Counted from the stretch's first letter, positions 1 through 12,294 are shown. The stretch: 64,000 bases of DNA from Paraescarpia echinospica (GCA_020002185.1 CM034534.1:10059492-10123491), one strand, 5' to 3'. The notes: generated by a model not told the origin, from the letters alone. Translations and numbers: made by a program.

Positions 1-560
1 AATAAGGATCCGTCCGCCGAAAGAGTGCACTTGAAAATACCGTTTTGGTGAGATATGCGTCAGTTTTTCTCAAACACTTTGACGTGGGACATGTTTGTCT
101 TGTGAATACTGAATTAGACAAGATAAAACATCAAATGGGATTGAGTTTTCACACCCATAACTTACGTACAATTTTCTTGTAACTTACGTGACGGAGATGA
201 AAGGGTAACATACATTCCTATTTGTGGTTAATCTAGTTTTGTGTGTTGCTGGATATCAGTCTAGCCTTCGTGAAGATTTGTAGTATGCAGGACATCTATT
301 TGGGGTAAGACCATATTAACGATACGTCCGCCGAAAGATTGCACTTCAAAATACCGTTTTTGTGTGATATGCGTGAGTTTTTCTCGAACACTTTGATATG
401 GGACATGTTTGTTTCGTGAATACTGAATGTACTACTGCATTAGACAAGATAAAACATCAAATGGGAATAAGTTTTCACACCCATAACTTACGTACTATTT
501 TCTTGTAACTTACGTGACGGAGATGAAAGGGTAACATACATTCCTCTTTGTGGTTAATCA
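1..560 (+). repeat. Duplicated satellite block, copy 1 (partner 5540-6099)
   Basis: Private variants here recur at an offset of 5,539 bp: CTTGTGAATACTG instead of CTCGTG, ACAATTTTC instead of ACTATTTTC, the head TTTTGTGTGTTGCTGG, and GATACGTCC with AAAGATTGCAC. The shared combination identifies this as one duplicated block and not chance similarity between monomers. A few single differences separate the copies (for example AAACATC versus AAATATC, and ATCAAGATG versus ATCTAGATG near the end). Confidence 0.8.
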
Positions 561-840
561 AGATGTGTGTGTTGCATGATATCTGTCTAGCCTTATGGAA
601 GATTTGTAGTATGCAGGACATCTATTTGGGGTAAGACCATATTAAGGATCCGTCCGCCGAAAGAGTGCACTTGAAAATACCGTTTTGGTGAGATATGCGT
701 CAGTTTTTCTCAAACACTTTCACGTGGGACATGTTTGTCTCGTGAATACTGAATTAGACAAGATAAAACATCAAATGGGATTGAGTTTTCACACCCATAA
801 CTTACGTACTATTTTCTTGTAACTTACGTGACGGAGATGA

Positions 841-1840
841 AAGGGTAACATACATTCGTCTTTGTGGTTAATCTAGATGTGTGTGTTGCATGATATCAGT
901 CTAGCCTTTATGAAGACTTATAGTATGCAGGACATCTATTTGAGGTAAGACCATATTAAGGAGGATCCGTTCGCCGAATGAGTGCACTTGAAAATACCGT
1001 TTTGATGTGATATGCGTGAGTTTTTCTCGAACACCTTGACATGGGACATGTTTGTCTCTTGAATACTGAATGTACTACTGCATTAGACAACATAAAACAT
1101 CAAATGGGAATGAGTTTTCACACCCATAACTTACGAACTATTTTCTTGTAACTTACGTGACGGAGATGAAAGGGTAACATTAATTCCCCTTTGTGGTTAA
1201 TCTAGTTGCGCGTGTTGCTTGATATCAGTCTAGCCTTCGTGAAGATTTGTAGCATGCAGGACATCTATTTGGGGTAAGACCACATTAAGGATCCGTCCGC
1301 CGAAAGAGTTCACTTGAAAATACCGTTTTGGTGTGATATACGTGAGTTTTTCTCGAACACTTTGACATGGGAAATGTTTGTTTCGTGGATACTGAATGTA
1401 CTACTGCATTAAACAATATAAAACATCAAATGGGAATGAGTTTTCACACCCATAACTTACGTACGATTTTCTTGTAACTTACGTGACGATGATGTAAGGG
1501 TAAAATACATTCCCCTTTGTGGTTAATCTAGATGTGTGTGTTGCTTGATATCAGTCTAGCCTTCGTGAAGATTTGTAGTATGCAGGACATCTATTTGGGG
1601 TAAGACCATATTAAGGATCCGTCCGCCGAAAGAGTGCACTTGAAAATACCATTTTGGTGAGATATGCGTCAGTTTTTCTCAAACACTTTGACGTGGGACA
1701 TGTTTGTGTCGTGAATACTGAATGTACTACTGCATTAGACAAGATAAAACATCAAATGGGAATAAGTTTTCACACCCATAACTTACGTACTATTTTCTTG
1801 TAACTTACGTGACGGAGATGAAAGGGTAACATACATTCAT
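841..1840 (+). repeat. Duplicated satellite block, copy 1 (partner 8005-9004)
   Basis: Offset 7,164 bp. Shared diagnostic variants are ATTCGTCTTTGTGG (857/8021), GATCCGTTCGCCG in the B monomer, the F monomer's GATGATGTAAGG, and ACCATTTTGGTGAG with TTTGTGTCGTGAATAC in the following monomer. Beyond about 1,840 the register to the partner region changes by 314 bp, the length of exactly one short monomer, so the two copies differ by gain or loss of one A-type unit. Confidence 0.8.
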
Positions 1841-2149
1841 CTTTGTGGTTAATCTAGATGTGTGTGTTGCATGATATCTGTCTAGCCTTCGTGAAGATTT
1901 GTAGCATGCAGGACATCTATTTGGGGAAAGACCATATTAAGGATCCGTCCGCCGAAAGAGTGCACTTGATAATACTGTTTTGGTGTGATATGCGTCAGTT
2001 TTTCTCAAACACTTTGACGTGGGACATGTTTGTCTCGTGAATACTGAATTAGACAAGATAAAACATCAAATAGGATTGAGTTTTCACACCCATAACTTAC
2101 GTACTATTTTCTTGTAACTTACGTGACGGAGATGAAAGGGTAACATACA

Positions 2150-2790
2150 TTCCTCTTTGTGGTTAATCTAGATGTGTGTGTTGCATGATATCAGTCTAGA
2201 CTTTATGAAGATTTATAGTATGCAGGACATCTATTTGAGGTAAGAACATATTAAGGGGGATCCGTCCGCCGAATGAATGCGCTTGAAAATACCGTTTTGA
2301 TGTGATATGCGTGAGTTTTTCTCGAACACCTTGACATGGGACATGTTTGTCTCTTGAATACTGAATGTACTGCTGCATTAGACAACATAAAACATCAAAT
2401 GGGAATGAGTTTTCACACCCATAACTTACGAACTATTTTCTTGTAACTTACGTGACGGAGATGAAAGGGTAACATTAATTCCCCTTTGTGGTTAATCTAG
2501 TTGCGTGTGTTGCTTGATATCAGTCTAGCCTTCGTGAAGATTTGTAGTGTGCAGGACATCTATTTGGGGTAAGACCATATTAACGATCCGTCCGCCGAAA
2601 GAGTGCACTTCAAAATACCGTTTTTGTGTGATATGCGTGAGTTTCTATCAAACACTTTGACGTGGGACATGTTTGTCTCGTGAATACTGAATGTACTACT
2701 GCATTAGACAAGATAAAACATCAAATGGGAATGAGTTTTCACACCCATAACTTACGTACTATTTTCTTGTAACTTACGTGACGGAGATGA
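2150..2790 (+). repeat. Duplicated satellite block continuing copy 1 in shifted register (partner 9000-9640)
   Basis: Offset 6,850 bp, which is 314 bp less than for the block at 841-1840. The shared private variants are GTCTAGACTTTATG, AAGGGGGATCC, CGAATGAATG and CTGCTGCATTAGAC. Together with the preceding block this shows one long duplication with a one-monomer indel inside. The copies part at about 2,790/9,640, where one has CATTAATTCCCC and the other CATACATTCCCA. Confidence 0.8.
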
Positions 2791-3432
2791 AAGGGTAACA
2801 TTAATTCCCCTTTGTTGTTAATCTAGTTGCGTGTGTTGCTTGATATCAGTCTAGCCTTCGTGAAGATTTGTAGCATGCAGGACATCTATTTGGGGTAAGA
2901 CCATATTAAAGATCCGTCCGCCGAAAGAGTTCACTTGAAAATACCGTTTTGATGTGATATACGTGAGTTTTTCTCGAACACTTTGACATGGGACATGTTA
3001 GTTTCGTGGATACTGAATGTACTACTGCATTAGACAACATAAAACATCAAATGGGAATGAGTTTTCACACTCATAACTTACGTACGATTTTCTTGTAACT
3101 TACGTGACGGAGATGTAAGGGTAACATACATTCCCCTTTGTGGTTAATCTAGATGTGTGTGTTGCTTGATATCAGTCTAGCCTTCGTGAAGATTTGTAGT
3201 ATGCAGGACATCTATTTGGGGTAACACCATATTAAGGATCCGTCCCCCGAAAGAGTGCACTTGAAAATACCGTTTTGGTGAGATATGCGTCAGTTTTTCT
3301 CTAAAACTTTGACGTGGGACATGTTTGTCTCGTGAATACTGAATTAGACAAGATAAAACATCAAATGGGATTGAGTTTTCACACCCATAACTTACGTACT
3401 ATTTTTTTTAAGTTACGTGACGGAGATGAAAG

Positions 3433-4190
3433 GGTAACATACATTCCTATTTGTGGTTAATCTAGTTGTGTGTGTTGGTGGATATCAGTCTAGCCTTCGT
3501 GAAGATTTGTAGTATGCAGGACATCTATTTGGGGTAAGACCATATTAACGATCCGTCCGCCGAAAGAGTGCACTTCAAAATACCGTTTTTGTGTGATATG
3601 CGTGAGTTTTTCTCAAACACTTTGACGTGGGACATGTTTGTCTCGTGAATACTGAATGTACTGCTGCATTAGACAAGATAAAACATCAAATGGGAATGAG
3701 TTTTCACACCCATAACTTACGTACTAATTTCTTGTAACTTACGTGACGGAGATGAAAGGGTAACATACATTCCCAATTGTTATTAATCTAAATGTGTGTG
3801 TAGCTTGATATCAGTTTAGCATTCTTGACGATTTGCAGCATGCAGGACATCTATTTTGGGAAAGACCATATTAAGGATCCGTCCGCCGAAAGAGTGCACT
3901 TGAAAATACCGTTTTGGTGTGATATGCGTGAGTTTTCTCGAACACTTTGATATGGGACATGTTTGTTTCGTGAATACTGAATGTACTACAGCATTAGACA
4001 AGATAAAACATCAAATGGGAATAAGTTATCACACCCATAACTTACGTACTATTTTCTTGTAACTTACGTGACGGAGATGAAAGGGTAACATACATTCCTC
4101 TTTGTGGTTAATCTAGATGTGTGTGTTGCATGATATCTGTCTAGCCTTCGTGAAGATTTGTAGTATGCAGGACATCTATTTGGGGAAAGA
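3433..4190 (+). repeat. Satellite block shared with 48,265-49,022 (offset 44,832)
   Basis: This D-E-A stretch shares rare linked variants with a region about 45 kb downstream: ACTAATTTCTTG, CCCAATTGTTATTAATCTAAATG, GTGAGTTTTCTCG with a 1-bp shortening, TACTACAGCATTAG and ATAAGTTATCACACC. Only a handful of differences were seen, among them CTGCTGC versus CTACTGC and GCGTGAG versus GCGAGAG. The two copies lie on opposite sides of the island at 40,088-44,571. Confidence 0.78.
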
Positions 4191-5085
4191 CCATATTAAG
4201 GATCCGTCCGCCGAAAGATTGCACTTGAAAATACCGTTTTGGTGTGATATGCGTCAGTTTTTCTCAAACACTTTGACGTGGGACATGTTTGTCTCGTGAA
4301 TACTGAATTAGACAAGATAAAACATCAAATGGGATTGAGTTTTCACACCCATAACTTACGTACTATTTTCTTGTAACTTACGTGACGGAGATGAAAGGGT
4401 AACTTACATTCCTCTTTGTGGTTAATCTAGATGTGTGTGTTGCATGATATCAGTCTAGCCTTCATGAAGATTTGTTGTATGCAGGACATCTATTTGAGGT
4501 AAGACCATATTAAGGAGGATCCGTCCGCCGAATGAGTGCACTTGAAAATATCGTTTTGATGTGATATGCGTGAGTTTTTCTCGAACACCTTGACATGGGA
4601 CATGTTTGTCTCTTGAATACTGAATGTACTACTGCATTAGACAACATAAAACATCAAATGGGAATGAGTTTTCACACCAATAACTTACGAACTATTTTCT
4701 TGTAACTTACGTGACGGAGATGAAAGGGTAACATTAATTCCCCTTTGTGGTTAATCTAGTTGCGTGTGTTGCTTGATATCAGTCTAGCCTTTGTGAAGAT
4801 GTGTAGCATGCAGGACATCTATTTGGGGTAAGACCATATTAAGGATCTGTCCGCCGAAAGAGTTCACATGAAAATACCGTTTTGGTGTGATATGCGTGAG
4901 TTTTTCTCGAACACTTTGACATGGGACATGTTTGTTTCGTGGATACTGAATGTACTACTGCATTAGACAACATAAAACATCAAATGGGAATGAGTTTTCA
5001 CACCCATAACTTACGTACGATTTTCTTGTAACTTACGTGACGATGATGTAAGGGTAACATACATTCCCCTTTGTGGTTAATCTAG

Positions 5086-5461
5086 ATGTGTGTGTTGCTT
5101 GATATCAGTCTAGCCTTCGTGAAGATTTGTAGTATGCAGGACATCTATTTGGGGTAAGACCATATTAAGGATCCGTCCGCAGAAAGAGTGCACTTCAAAA
5201 TACCGTGTTGGTGAGATATGCGTCAGTTTCTCTCAGAGTTCACTTGAAAATACCGTTTTGGTGTGATATACGTGAGTTTTTGTCAAACACTTTGACATGG
5301 GACATGTTTGTTTAGTGGATACTGAATGTACTACTGCATTAGACAACATAAAACATCAAATGGGAATGAGTTTTCACACCCATAACTTACGTACGATTTT
5401 CTTGTAACTTACGTGACGATGATGTAAGGGTAACTTGCATTCCCCTTTGTGGTTAATCTAG
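5086..5461 (+). repeat. 376-bp composite monomer (C head joined to F body)
   Basis: The sequence runs as a C monomer up to GCGTCAGTTTCTCTC, then restarts about 50 bp earlier in the repeat at AGAGTTCACTTG (5,235) and finishes as an F monomer. Length from start to next start is 376 bp, which is 326 + 50. The same joint, with the same total length, is present at 45,305, 47,612 and 52,813, so it is a single recombination product that was later multiplied. Confidence 0.88.
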
Positions 5462-5539
5462 ATGTGTGAGTTGCTTGATATCAGTCTAGCCTTCGTGAAG
5501 ATTTGTAGTATGCAGGACATCTATTTGGGGTAAGACCAT

Positions 5540-6099
5540 AATAAGGATCCGTCCGCCGAAAGAGTGCACTTGAAAATACCGTTTTGGTGAGATATGCGTC
5601 AGTTTTTCTCAAACACTTTGACGTGGGACATGTTTGTCTTGTGAATACTGAATTAGACAAGATAAAACATCAAATGGGATTGAGTTTTCACACCCATAAC
5701 TTACGTACAATTTTCTTGTAACTTACGTGACGGAGATGAAAGGGTAACATACATTCCTATTTGTGGTTAATCTAGTTTTGTGTGTTGCTGGATATCAGTC
5801 TAGCCTTCGTGAAGATTTGTAGTATGCAGGACATCTATTTGGGGTAAGACCATATTAACGATACGTCCGCCGAAAGATTGCACTTCAAAATACCGTTTTT
5901 GTGTGATATGCGTGAGTTTTTCTCGAACACTTTGATATGGGACATGTTTGTTTCGTGAATACTGAATGTACTACTGCATTAGACAAGATAAAATATCAAA
6001 TGGGAATAAGTTTTCACACCCATAACTTACGTACTATTTTCTTGTAACTTACGTGACGAAGATGAAAGGGTAACATACATTCCTCTTTGTGGTTAATCT
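5540..6099 (+). repeat. Duplicated satellite block, copy 2 (partner 1-560)
   Basis: This block carries the same linked private variants as the first 560 bases of the window, in the same orientation. It begins inside a monomer immediately before the BamHI site, which suggests that the window edge truncates copy 1 and that the real duplication extends further left. Confidence 0.8.
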
Positions 6100-7019
6100 A
6101 GATGTGTGTGTTGCATGATATCTGTCTAGTCTTCGTGAAGATTTGTAGTATGCAGGACATCTATTTGGGGAAAGACCATATTAAGGATCCGTCCGCAGAA
6201 AAAAAAGAGTGCACTTGAAAATACCGTTTTGGTGTGATATGCGTCAGTTTTTCTCAAACACTTTGACGTGGGACATGTTTGTCTCGTGAATACTGAATTA
6301 GACAAGATAAAACATCAAATGGGATTGAGTTTTCACACCCATAACTTACGTACTATTTTCTTGTAACTTACGTGACGGAGATGAAAGGGTAACATACATT
6401 CCTATTTGTGGTTAATCTAGTTGTGTGTGTTGCTGGATATCAGTCTAGCCTTCGTGAAGATTTGTAGTATGCAGGACATCTATTTGGGGTAAGACCATAT
6501 TAACGATCCGTCCGCCGAAAGAGTGCACTTGAAAATACCGTTTTTGTGTGAAATGCGTGAGTTTTTCTCAAACACTTTGACGTGGGACATGTTTGTCTCG
6601 TGAATACTGAATGTACTACTGCACTAGACAACATAAAACATCAAATGGGAATGAGTTTTCACACCCATAACTTACGTACGATTTTCTTGCAACTTACGTG
6701 ACGGAGATGTAAGGGTAACATACATTCCCCTTTGTGGTTAATCTAGATGTGTGTGTTGCTTGATATCAGTCTAGCCTTCGTGAAGATTTGTAGTATGCAG
6801 GACATCTATTTGGGGTAAGACCATATTAAGGATCCGTCCGCCGAAAGAGTGCACTTGAAAATACCGTTTTGGTGTGATATGCGTCAGTTTTTCTCAAACA
6901 CTTTGACGTGGGACATGTTTGTCTCGTGAATACTGAATTAGACAAGATAAAACATCAAATGGGATTGAGTTTTCACACCCATAGCTTACGTACTATTTTC
7001 TTGTAACTTACGTGACGGA

Positions 7020-7610
7020 AATGAAAGGGTAACATACATTCCTATTTGTGGTTAATCTAGTTGTGTGTGTGTTGCTTCATATCAGTCTAGCCTTCGTGAA
7101 GATTTGTAGTATGCAGGACATCTATTTGGGGTAAGACCATATTAAAGATCCGTCCGCCGAAAGAGTGCACTTGAAAATACCGTTTTTGTGTGATATGCGT
7201 GAGTTTTCTCAAACACTTTGACGTGGGACATGTTTGTCTCGTGAATACTGAATGTACTACTGCTTTAGACAAGATAGCACATCAAATGGGAATGAATTTT
7301 CACACCCATAACTTTCGTACTGTTTTCTTGTAACTTACGTGACGGAGATGAAAGGGTAACATACATTCCCCTTTGTGGTTAATCTAGATGTGTGTGTTGC
7401 TTGATATCAGTCTAGCCTTCGTGAAGATTTTTAGTATGCAGGACATCTATTTGGGGTAAGACCATATTAAGGATCCGTCCGCCGAATGAGTGCACTTGAA
7501 AATACCGTTTTGGTGTGATATGCGTGAGTTTTTCTCGAACACTTTGACATGGGACATGTTTGTTTCGTGAATACTGAATGTACTACTGCATTAGTCAATA
7601 TAAAACATCA
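7020..7610 (+). repeat. D-C satellite block; copies in tandem at 7,673 and at 37,863
   Basis: The marker combination is GTGTGTGTGTTGCTTCATATC (2 bp longer in the TG run), GTGAGTTTTCTCAAAC (1 bp short), CTGCTTTAGACAAG and GATAGCACATC. The D part recurs 653 bp downstream (7,673-7,950), a two-monomer step. The block recurs again 30,843 bp away at 37,863-38,450, together with the following ATTTTTAGTATG and CGAATGAGTGCAC monomer. Confidence 0.78.
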
Positions 7611-8004
7611 AATGGGAATGAGTTTTCACACCCATAACTTACGTACTATTTTCTTGTAACTTACGTGACGGAAATGAAAGGGTAACATACATTCCTATTT
7701 GTGGTTAATCTAGTTGTGTGTGTGTTGCTTCATATCAGTCTAGCCTTCGTGAAGATTTGTAGTATGCAGGACATCTATTTGGGGTAAGACCATATTAAAG
7801 ATCCGTCCGCCGAAAGAGTGCACTTGAAAATACCGTTTTTGTGTGATATGCGTGAGTTTTCTCAAACACTTTGACGTGGGACATGTTTGTCTCGTGAATA
7901 CTGAATGTACTACTGCTTTAGACAAGATAGCACATCAAATGGGAATGAATTTTCACACCCATAACTTACGAACTATTTTCTTGTAACTTACGTGACGGAG
8001 ATGA

Positions 8005-9640
8005 AAGGGTAACATACATTCGTCTTTGTGGTTAATCTAGATGTGTGTGTTGCATGATATCAGTCTAGCCTTTATGAAGATTTATAGTATGCAGGACATC
8101 TATTTGAGGTAAGACCATATTAAGGAGGATCCGTTCGCCGAATGAGTGCACTTGAAAATACCGTTTTGATGTGATATGCGTGAGTTTTTCTCGAACACCT
8201 TGACATGGGACATGTTTGTCTCTTGAATACTGAATGTACTACTGCATTAGACAACATAAAACATCAAATGGGAATGAGTTTTCACACCCATAACTTACGA
8301 ACTATTTTCTTGTAACTTACGTGACGGAGATGAAAGGGTAACATTAATTCCCCTTTGTGGTTAATCTAGTTGCGTGTGTTGCTTGATATCAGTCTAGCCT
8401 TCGTGAAGATTTGTAGCATGCAGGACATCTATTTGGGGTAAGACCATATTAAGGATCCGTCCGCCGAAAGAGTTCACTTGAAAATACCGTTTTGGTGTGA
8501 TATACGTGAGTTTTTCTCGAACACTTTGACATGGGACATGTTTGTTTCGTGGATACTGAATGTACTACTGCATTAGACAACATAAAACATCAAATGGGAA
8601 TGAGTTTTCACACCCATAACTTACGTACGATTTTCTTGTAACTTACGTGACGATGATGTAAGGGTAACATACATTCCCCTTTGTGGTTAATCTAGATGTG
8701 TGTGTTGCTTGATATCAGTCTAGCCTTCGTGAAGATTTGTAGTATGCAGGACATCTATTTGGGGTAAGACCATATTAAGGATCCGTCCGCCGAAAGAGTG
8801 CACTTGAAAATACCATTTTGGTGAGATATGCGTCAGTTTTTCTCAAACACTTTGACGTGGGACATGTTTGTGTCGTGAATACTGAATGTACTACTGCATT
8901 AGACAAGATAAAACATCAAATGGGAATAAGTTTTCACACCCATAACTTACGTACTATTTTCTTGTAACTTACGTGACGGAGATGAAAGGGTAACATACAT
9001 TCCTCTTTGTGGTTAATCTAGATGTGTGTGTTGCATGATATCAGTCTAGACTTTATGAAGATTTATAGTATGCAGGACATCTATTTGAGGTAAGACCATA
9101 TTAAGGGGGATCCGTCCGCCGAATGAATGCACTTGAAAATACCGTTTTGATGTGATATGCGTGAGTTTTTCTCGAACACCTTGACATGGGACATGTTTGT
9201 CTCTTGAATACTGAATGTACTGCTGCATTAGACAACATAAAACATCAAATGGGAATGAGTTTTCACACCCATAACTTACGAACTATTTTCTTGTAACTTA
9301 CGTGACGGAGATGAAAGGGTAACATTAATTCCCCTTTGTGGTTAATCTAGTTGCGTGTGTTGCTTGATATCAGTCTAGCCTTCGTGAAGATTTGTAGTGT
9401 GCAGGACATCTATTTGGGGTAAGACCATATTAACGATCCGTCCGCCGAAAGAGTGCACTTCAAAATACCGTTTTTGTGTGATATGCGTGAGTTTTTCTCA
9501 AACACTTTGACGTGGGACATGTTTGTCTCGTGAATACTGAATGTACTACTGCATTAGACAAGATAAAACATCAAATGGGAATGAGTTTTCACACCCATAA
9601 CTTACGTACTATTTTCTTGTAACTTACGTGACGGAGATGA
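8005..9640 (+). repeat. Duplicated satellite block, copy 2 (partner 841-1840 plus 2150-2790)
   Basis: This second copy lacks the A-type monomer found at about 1,858-2,171 of copy 1. Missing DNA of exactly one monomer length is the expected product of unequal exchange in register. The sequence cannot say whether copy 1 gained or copy 2 lost the unit. Confidence 0.78.
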
Positions 9641-9877
9641 AAGGGTAACATACATTCCCATTTGTTATTAATCTAGATGTGTGTGTAGCTTGATATCAGT
9701 TTAGCATTATTGACGATTTGCAGCATGCAGGACATTTATTTTGGGAAAGACCATATTAAGGATCCGTCCGCCGAAAGAGTGCACTTGAAAATACCGTTTT
9801 GGTGTGATATGCGTGAGTTTTTCTCGAACACTTTGATATGGAACATGTTTGTTTCGTGAATACTGAATGTACTACTG

Positions 9878-10877
9878 NNNNNNNNNNNNNNNNNNNNNNN
9901 NNNNNNNNNNNNNNNNNNNNNNNNNNNNNNNNNNNNNNNNNNNNNNNNNNNNNNNNNNNNNNNNNNNNNNNNNNNNNNNNNNNNNNNNNNNNNNNNNNNN
10001 NNNNNNNNNNNNNNNNNNNNNNNNNNNNNNNNNNNNNNNNNNNNNNNNNNNNNNNNNNNNNNNNNNNNNNNNNNNNNNNNNNNNNNNNNNNNNNNNNNNN
10101 NNNNNNNNNNNNNNNNNNNNNNNNNNNNNNNNNNNNNNNNNNNNNNNNNNNNNNNNNNNNNNNNNNNNNNNNNNNNNNNNNNNNNNNNNNNNNNNNNNNN
10201 NNNNNNNNNNNNNNNNNNNNNNNNNNNNNNNNNNNNNNNNNNNNNNNNNNNNNNNNNNNNNNNNNNNNNNNNNNNNNNNNNNNNNNNNNNNNNNNNNNNN
10301 NNNNNNNNNNNNNNNNNNNNNNNNNNNNNNNNNNNNNNNNNNNNNNNNNNNNNNNNNNNNNNNNNNNNNNNNNNNNNNNNNNNNNNNNNNNNNNNNNNNN
10401 NNNNNNNNNNNNNNNNNNNNNNNNNNNNNNNNNNNNNNNNNNNNNNNNNNNNNNNNNNNNNNNNNNNNNNNNNNNNNNNNNNNNNNNNNNNNNNNNNNNN
10501 NNNNNNNNNNNNNNNNNNNNNNNNNNNNNNNNNNNNNNNNNNNNNNNNNNNNNNNNNNNNNNNNNNNNNNNNNNNNNNNNNNNNNNNNNNNNNNNNNNNN
10601 NNNNNNNNNNNNNNNNNNNNNNNNNNNNNNNNNNNNNNNNNNNNNNNNNNNNNNNNNNNNNNNNNNNNNNNNNNNNNNNNNNNNNNNNNNNNNNNNNNNN
10701 NNNNNNNNNNNNNNNNNNNNNNNNNNNNNNNNNNNNNNNNNNNNNNNNNNNNNNNNNNNNNNNNNNNNNNNNNNNNNNNNNNNNNNNNNNNNNNNNNNNN
10801 NNNNNNNNNNNNNNNNNNNNNNNNNNNNNNNNNNNNNNNNNNNNNNNNNNNNNNNNNNNNNNNNNNNNNNNNNNNNN
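9878..10877. other. Assembly gap of 1000 N
   Basis: The run is exactly 1000 N, so it is a placeholder and not a measured length. The left flank stops inside an E monomer at ACTACTG, in the 12-bp block. The right flank starts with TAGACAAG in an A-type body. E followed by A is the normal order, so the smallest in-phase filling is about one monomer; any further whole number of monomers is possible. Confidence 0.98.
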
Positions 10878-12294
10878 TAGACAAGATAAAACATCAAATG
10901 AGATTGAGTTTTCACACCCATAACTTACGTACTATTTTCTTGTAACTTACGTGACGGAGATGAAAGGGTAACATACATTCCTCTTTGTGGTTAATCTAGA
11001 TGTGTGTGTTGCATGATATCAATCTAGCCTTCATGAAGATTTATAGTATGCAGGACATCTATTTGAGGTAAGACCATATTAAGGAGGATCCGTCCGCCGA
11101 ATGAGTGCACTTGAAAATACAGTTTTGATGTGATATGCGTGAGTTTTTCTCGAACACCTTGACATGGGACATGTTTGTCTCTTGAATACTGAATGTACTA
11201 CTGCATTAGACAACATAAAACATCAAATGGGAATGAGTTTTCACACCCATAACTTACGAACTATTTTCTTGTAACTTACGTGACGGAGATGTAAGGGTAA
11301 CTTACATTCCACTTTGTGGTTAATCTAGATGTGTGTGTTGCTTGATATCAGTCTAGCCTTCGTGAAGATTTGTAGTATGCAGGACATCTATTTGGGGTAA
11401 GACCATATTAAGGATCCGTCCGCCGAAAGAGTGCACTTGAAAATACCGTTTTGGTGAGATATGCGTCGGTTTTTCTCAAACACTTTCACGTGGGACATGT
11501 TTGTCTCGTGAATACTGAAATAGACAAGATAAAACATCAAATGGGATTGAGTTTTCACACCCATAACTTACGTACTATTTTCTTGTAACTTACGTGACGG
11601 AGATGAAAGGGTAACATACATTCCTATTTGTGGTTAATCTAGTTGTGTGTGTTGGTGGATATCAGTCTAGCCTTCGTGAAGATTTGTACTATGCAGGATA
11701 TCTATTTGGGGTAAGACCATATTAACGATCCGTCCGCCGAAAGAGTGCACTTCAAAATACCGTTTTTGTGTGATATGCGTGAGTTTTTCTCAAACACTTT
11801 GACGTGGGACATGTTTGTCTCGTGAATACTGAATGTACTACTGCATTAGACAAGATAAAATATCAAATGGGAATGAGTTTTCACACCCATAACTTACGTA
11901 CTATTTTCTTGTAACTTACGTGACGGAGATGAAAGGGTAACATACATTCCCATTTGTTAATAATCTAGATGTGTGTGTAGCTTGGTATCAGTTTAGCATT
12001 CTTGACGATTTGCAGCATGCAGGACATGTATTTTGGGAAAGACCATATTAAGGATCCGTCCGCCGAAAGAGTGCACTTGAAAATACCGTTTTGGTGTGAT
12101 ATGCGTGAGTTTTTCTCGAACACTTTGATATGGGACATGTTTATTTCGTGAATACTGAATGTACTACTGCATTAGACAACATAAAACATCAAATGGGAAT
12201 GAGTTTTCACACCCATAACTTACGTACGATTTTCTTGTAACTTACGTGACGGAGATGAAAGGGTAACATACATTCCTCTTTGTGGTTAATCTAG

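Larger units (their letters stand above)
1..9877 (+). repeat. Satellite array segment 1: irregular, F-containing monomer order
   Basis: This is an uninterrupted head-to-tail satellite with monomers of 314, 326 or 329 bp. Reading class by head and body, the approximate order is: A/C mix, B (about 875), F (1206), C (1532), A (1858), B (2172), F/D mix, F, C, D, E (about 3793), A (4117), B (4431), F (4760), a 376-bp composite (5086), C (5462), D/E mix, A (6102), D, C/A, D (about 7060), C, D, B, F, C, B, F/D, E. Where order is preserved it reads A-B-F-C-D-E, a hexamer of expected length 1,935 bp, unlike the F-less pentamer to the right. It opens inside a monomer and ends at a gap, so both ends are incomplete. 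I see no gene or transposon in it. Class assignments of mixed monomers are by eye. Confidence 0.93.

Noticed and set aside
9736..10923. Long open frames spanning the N run
   Set aside because: They consist of unknown residues across the 1000-N gap, with only satellite at the ends.
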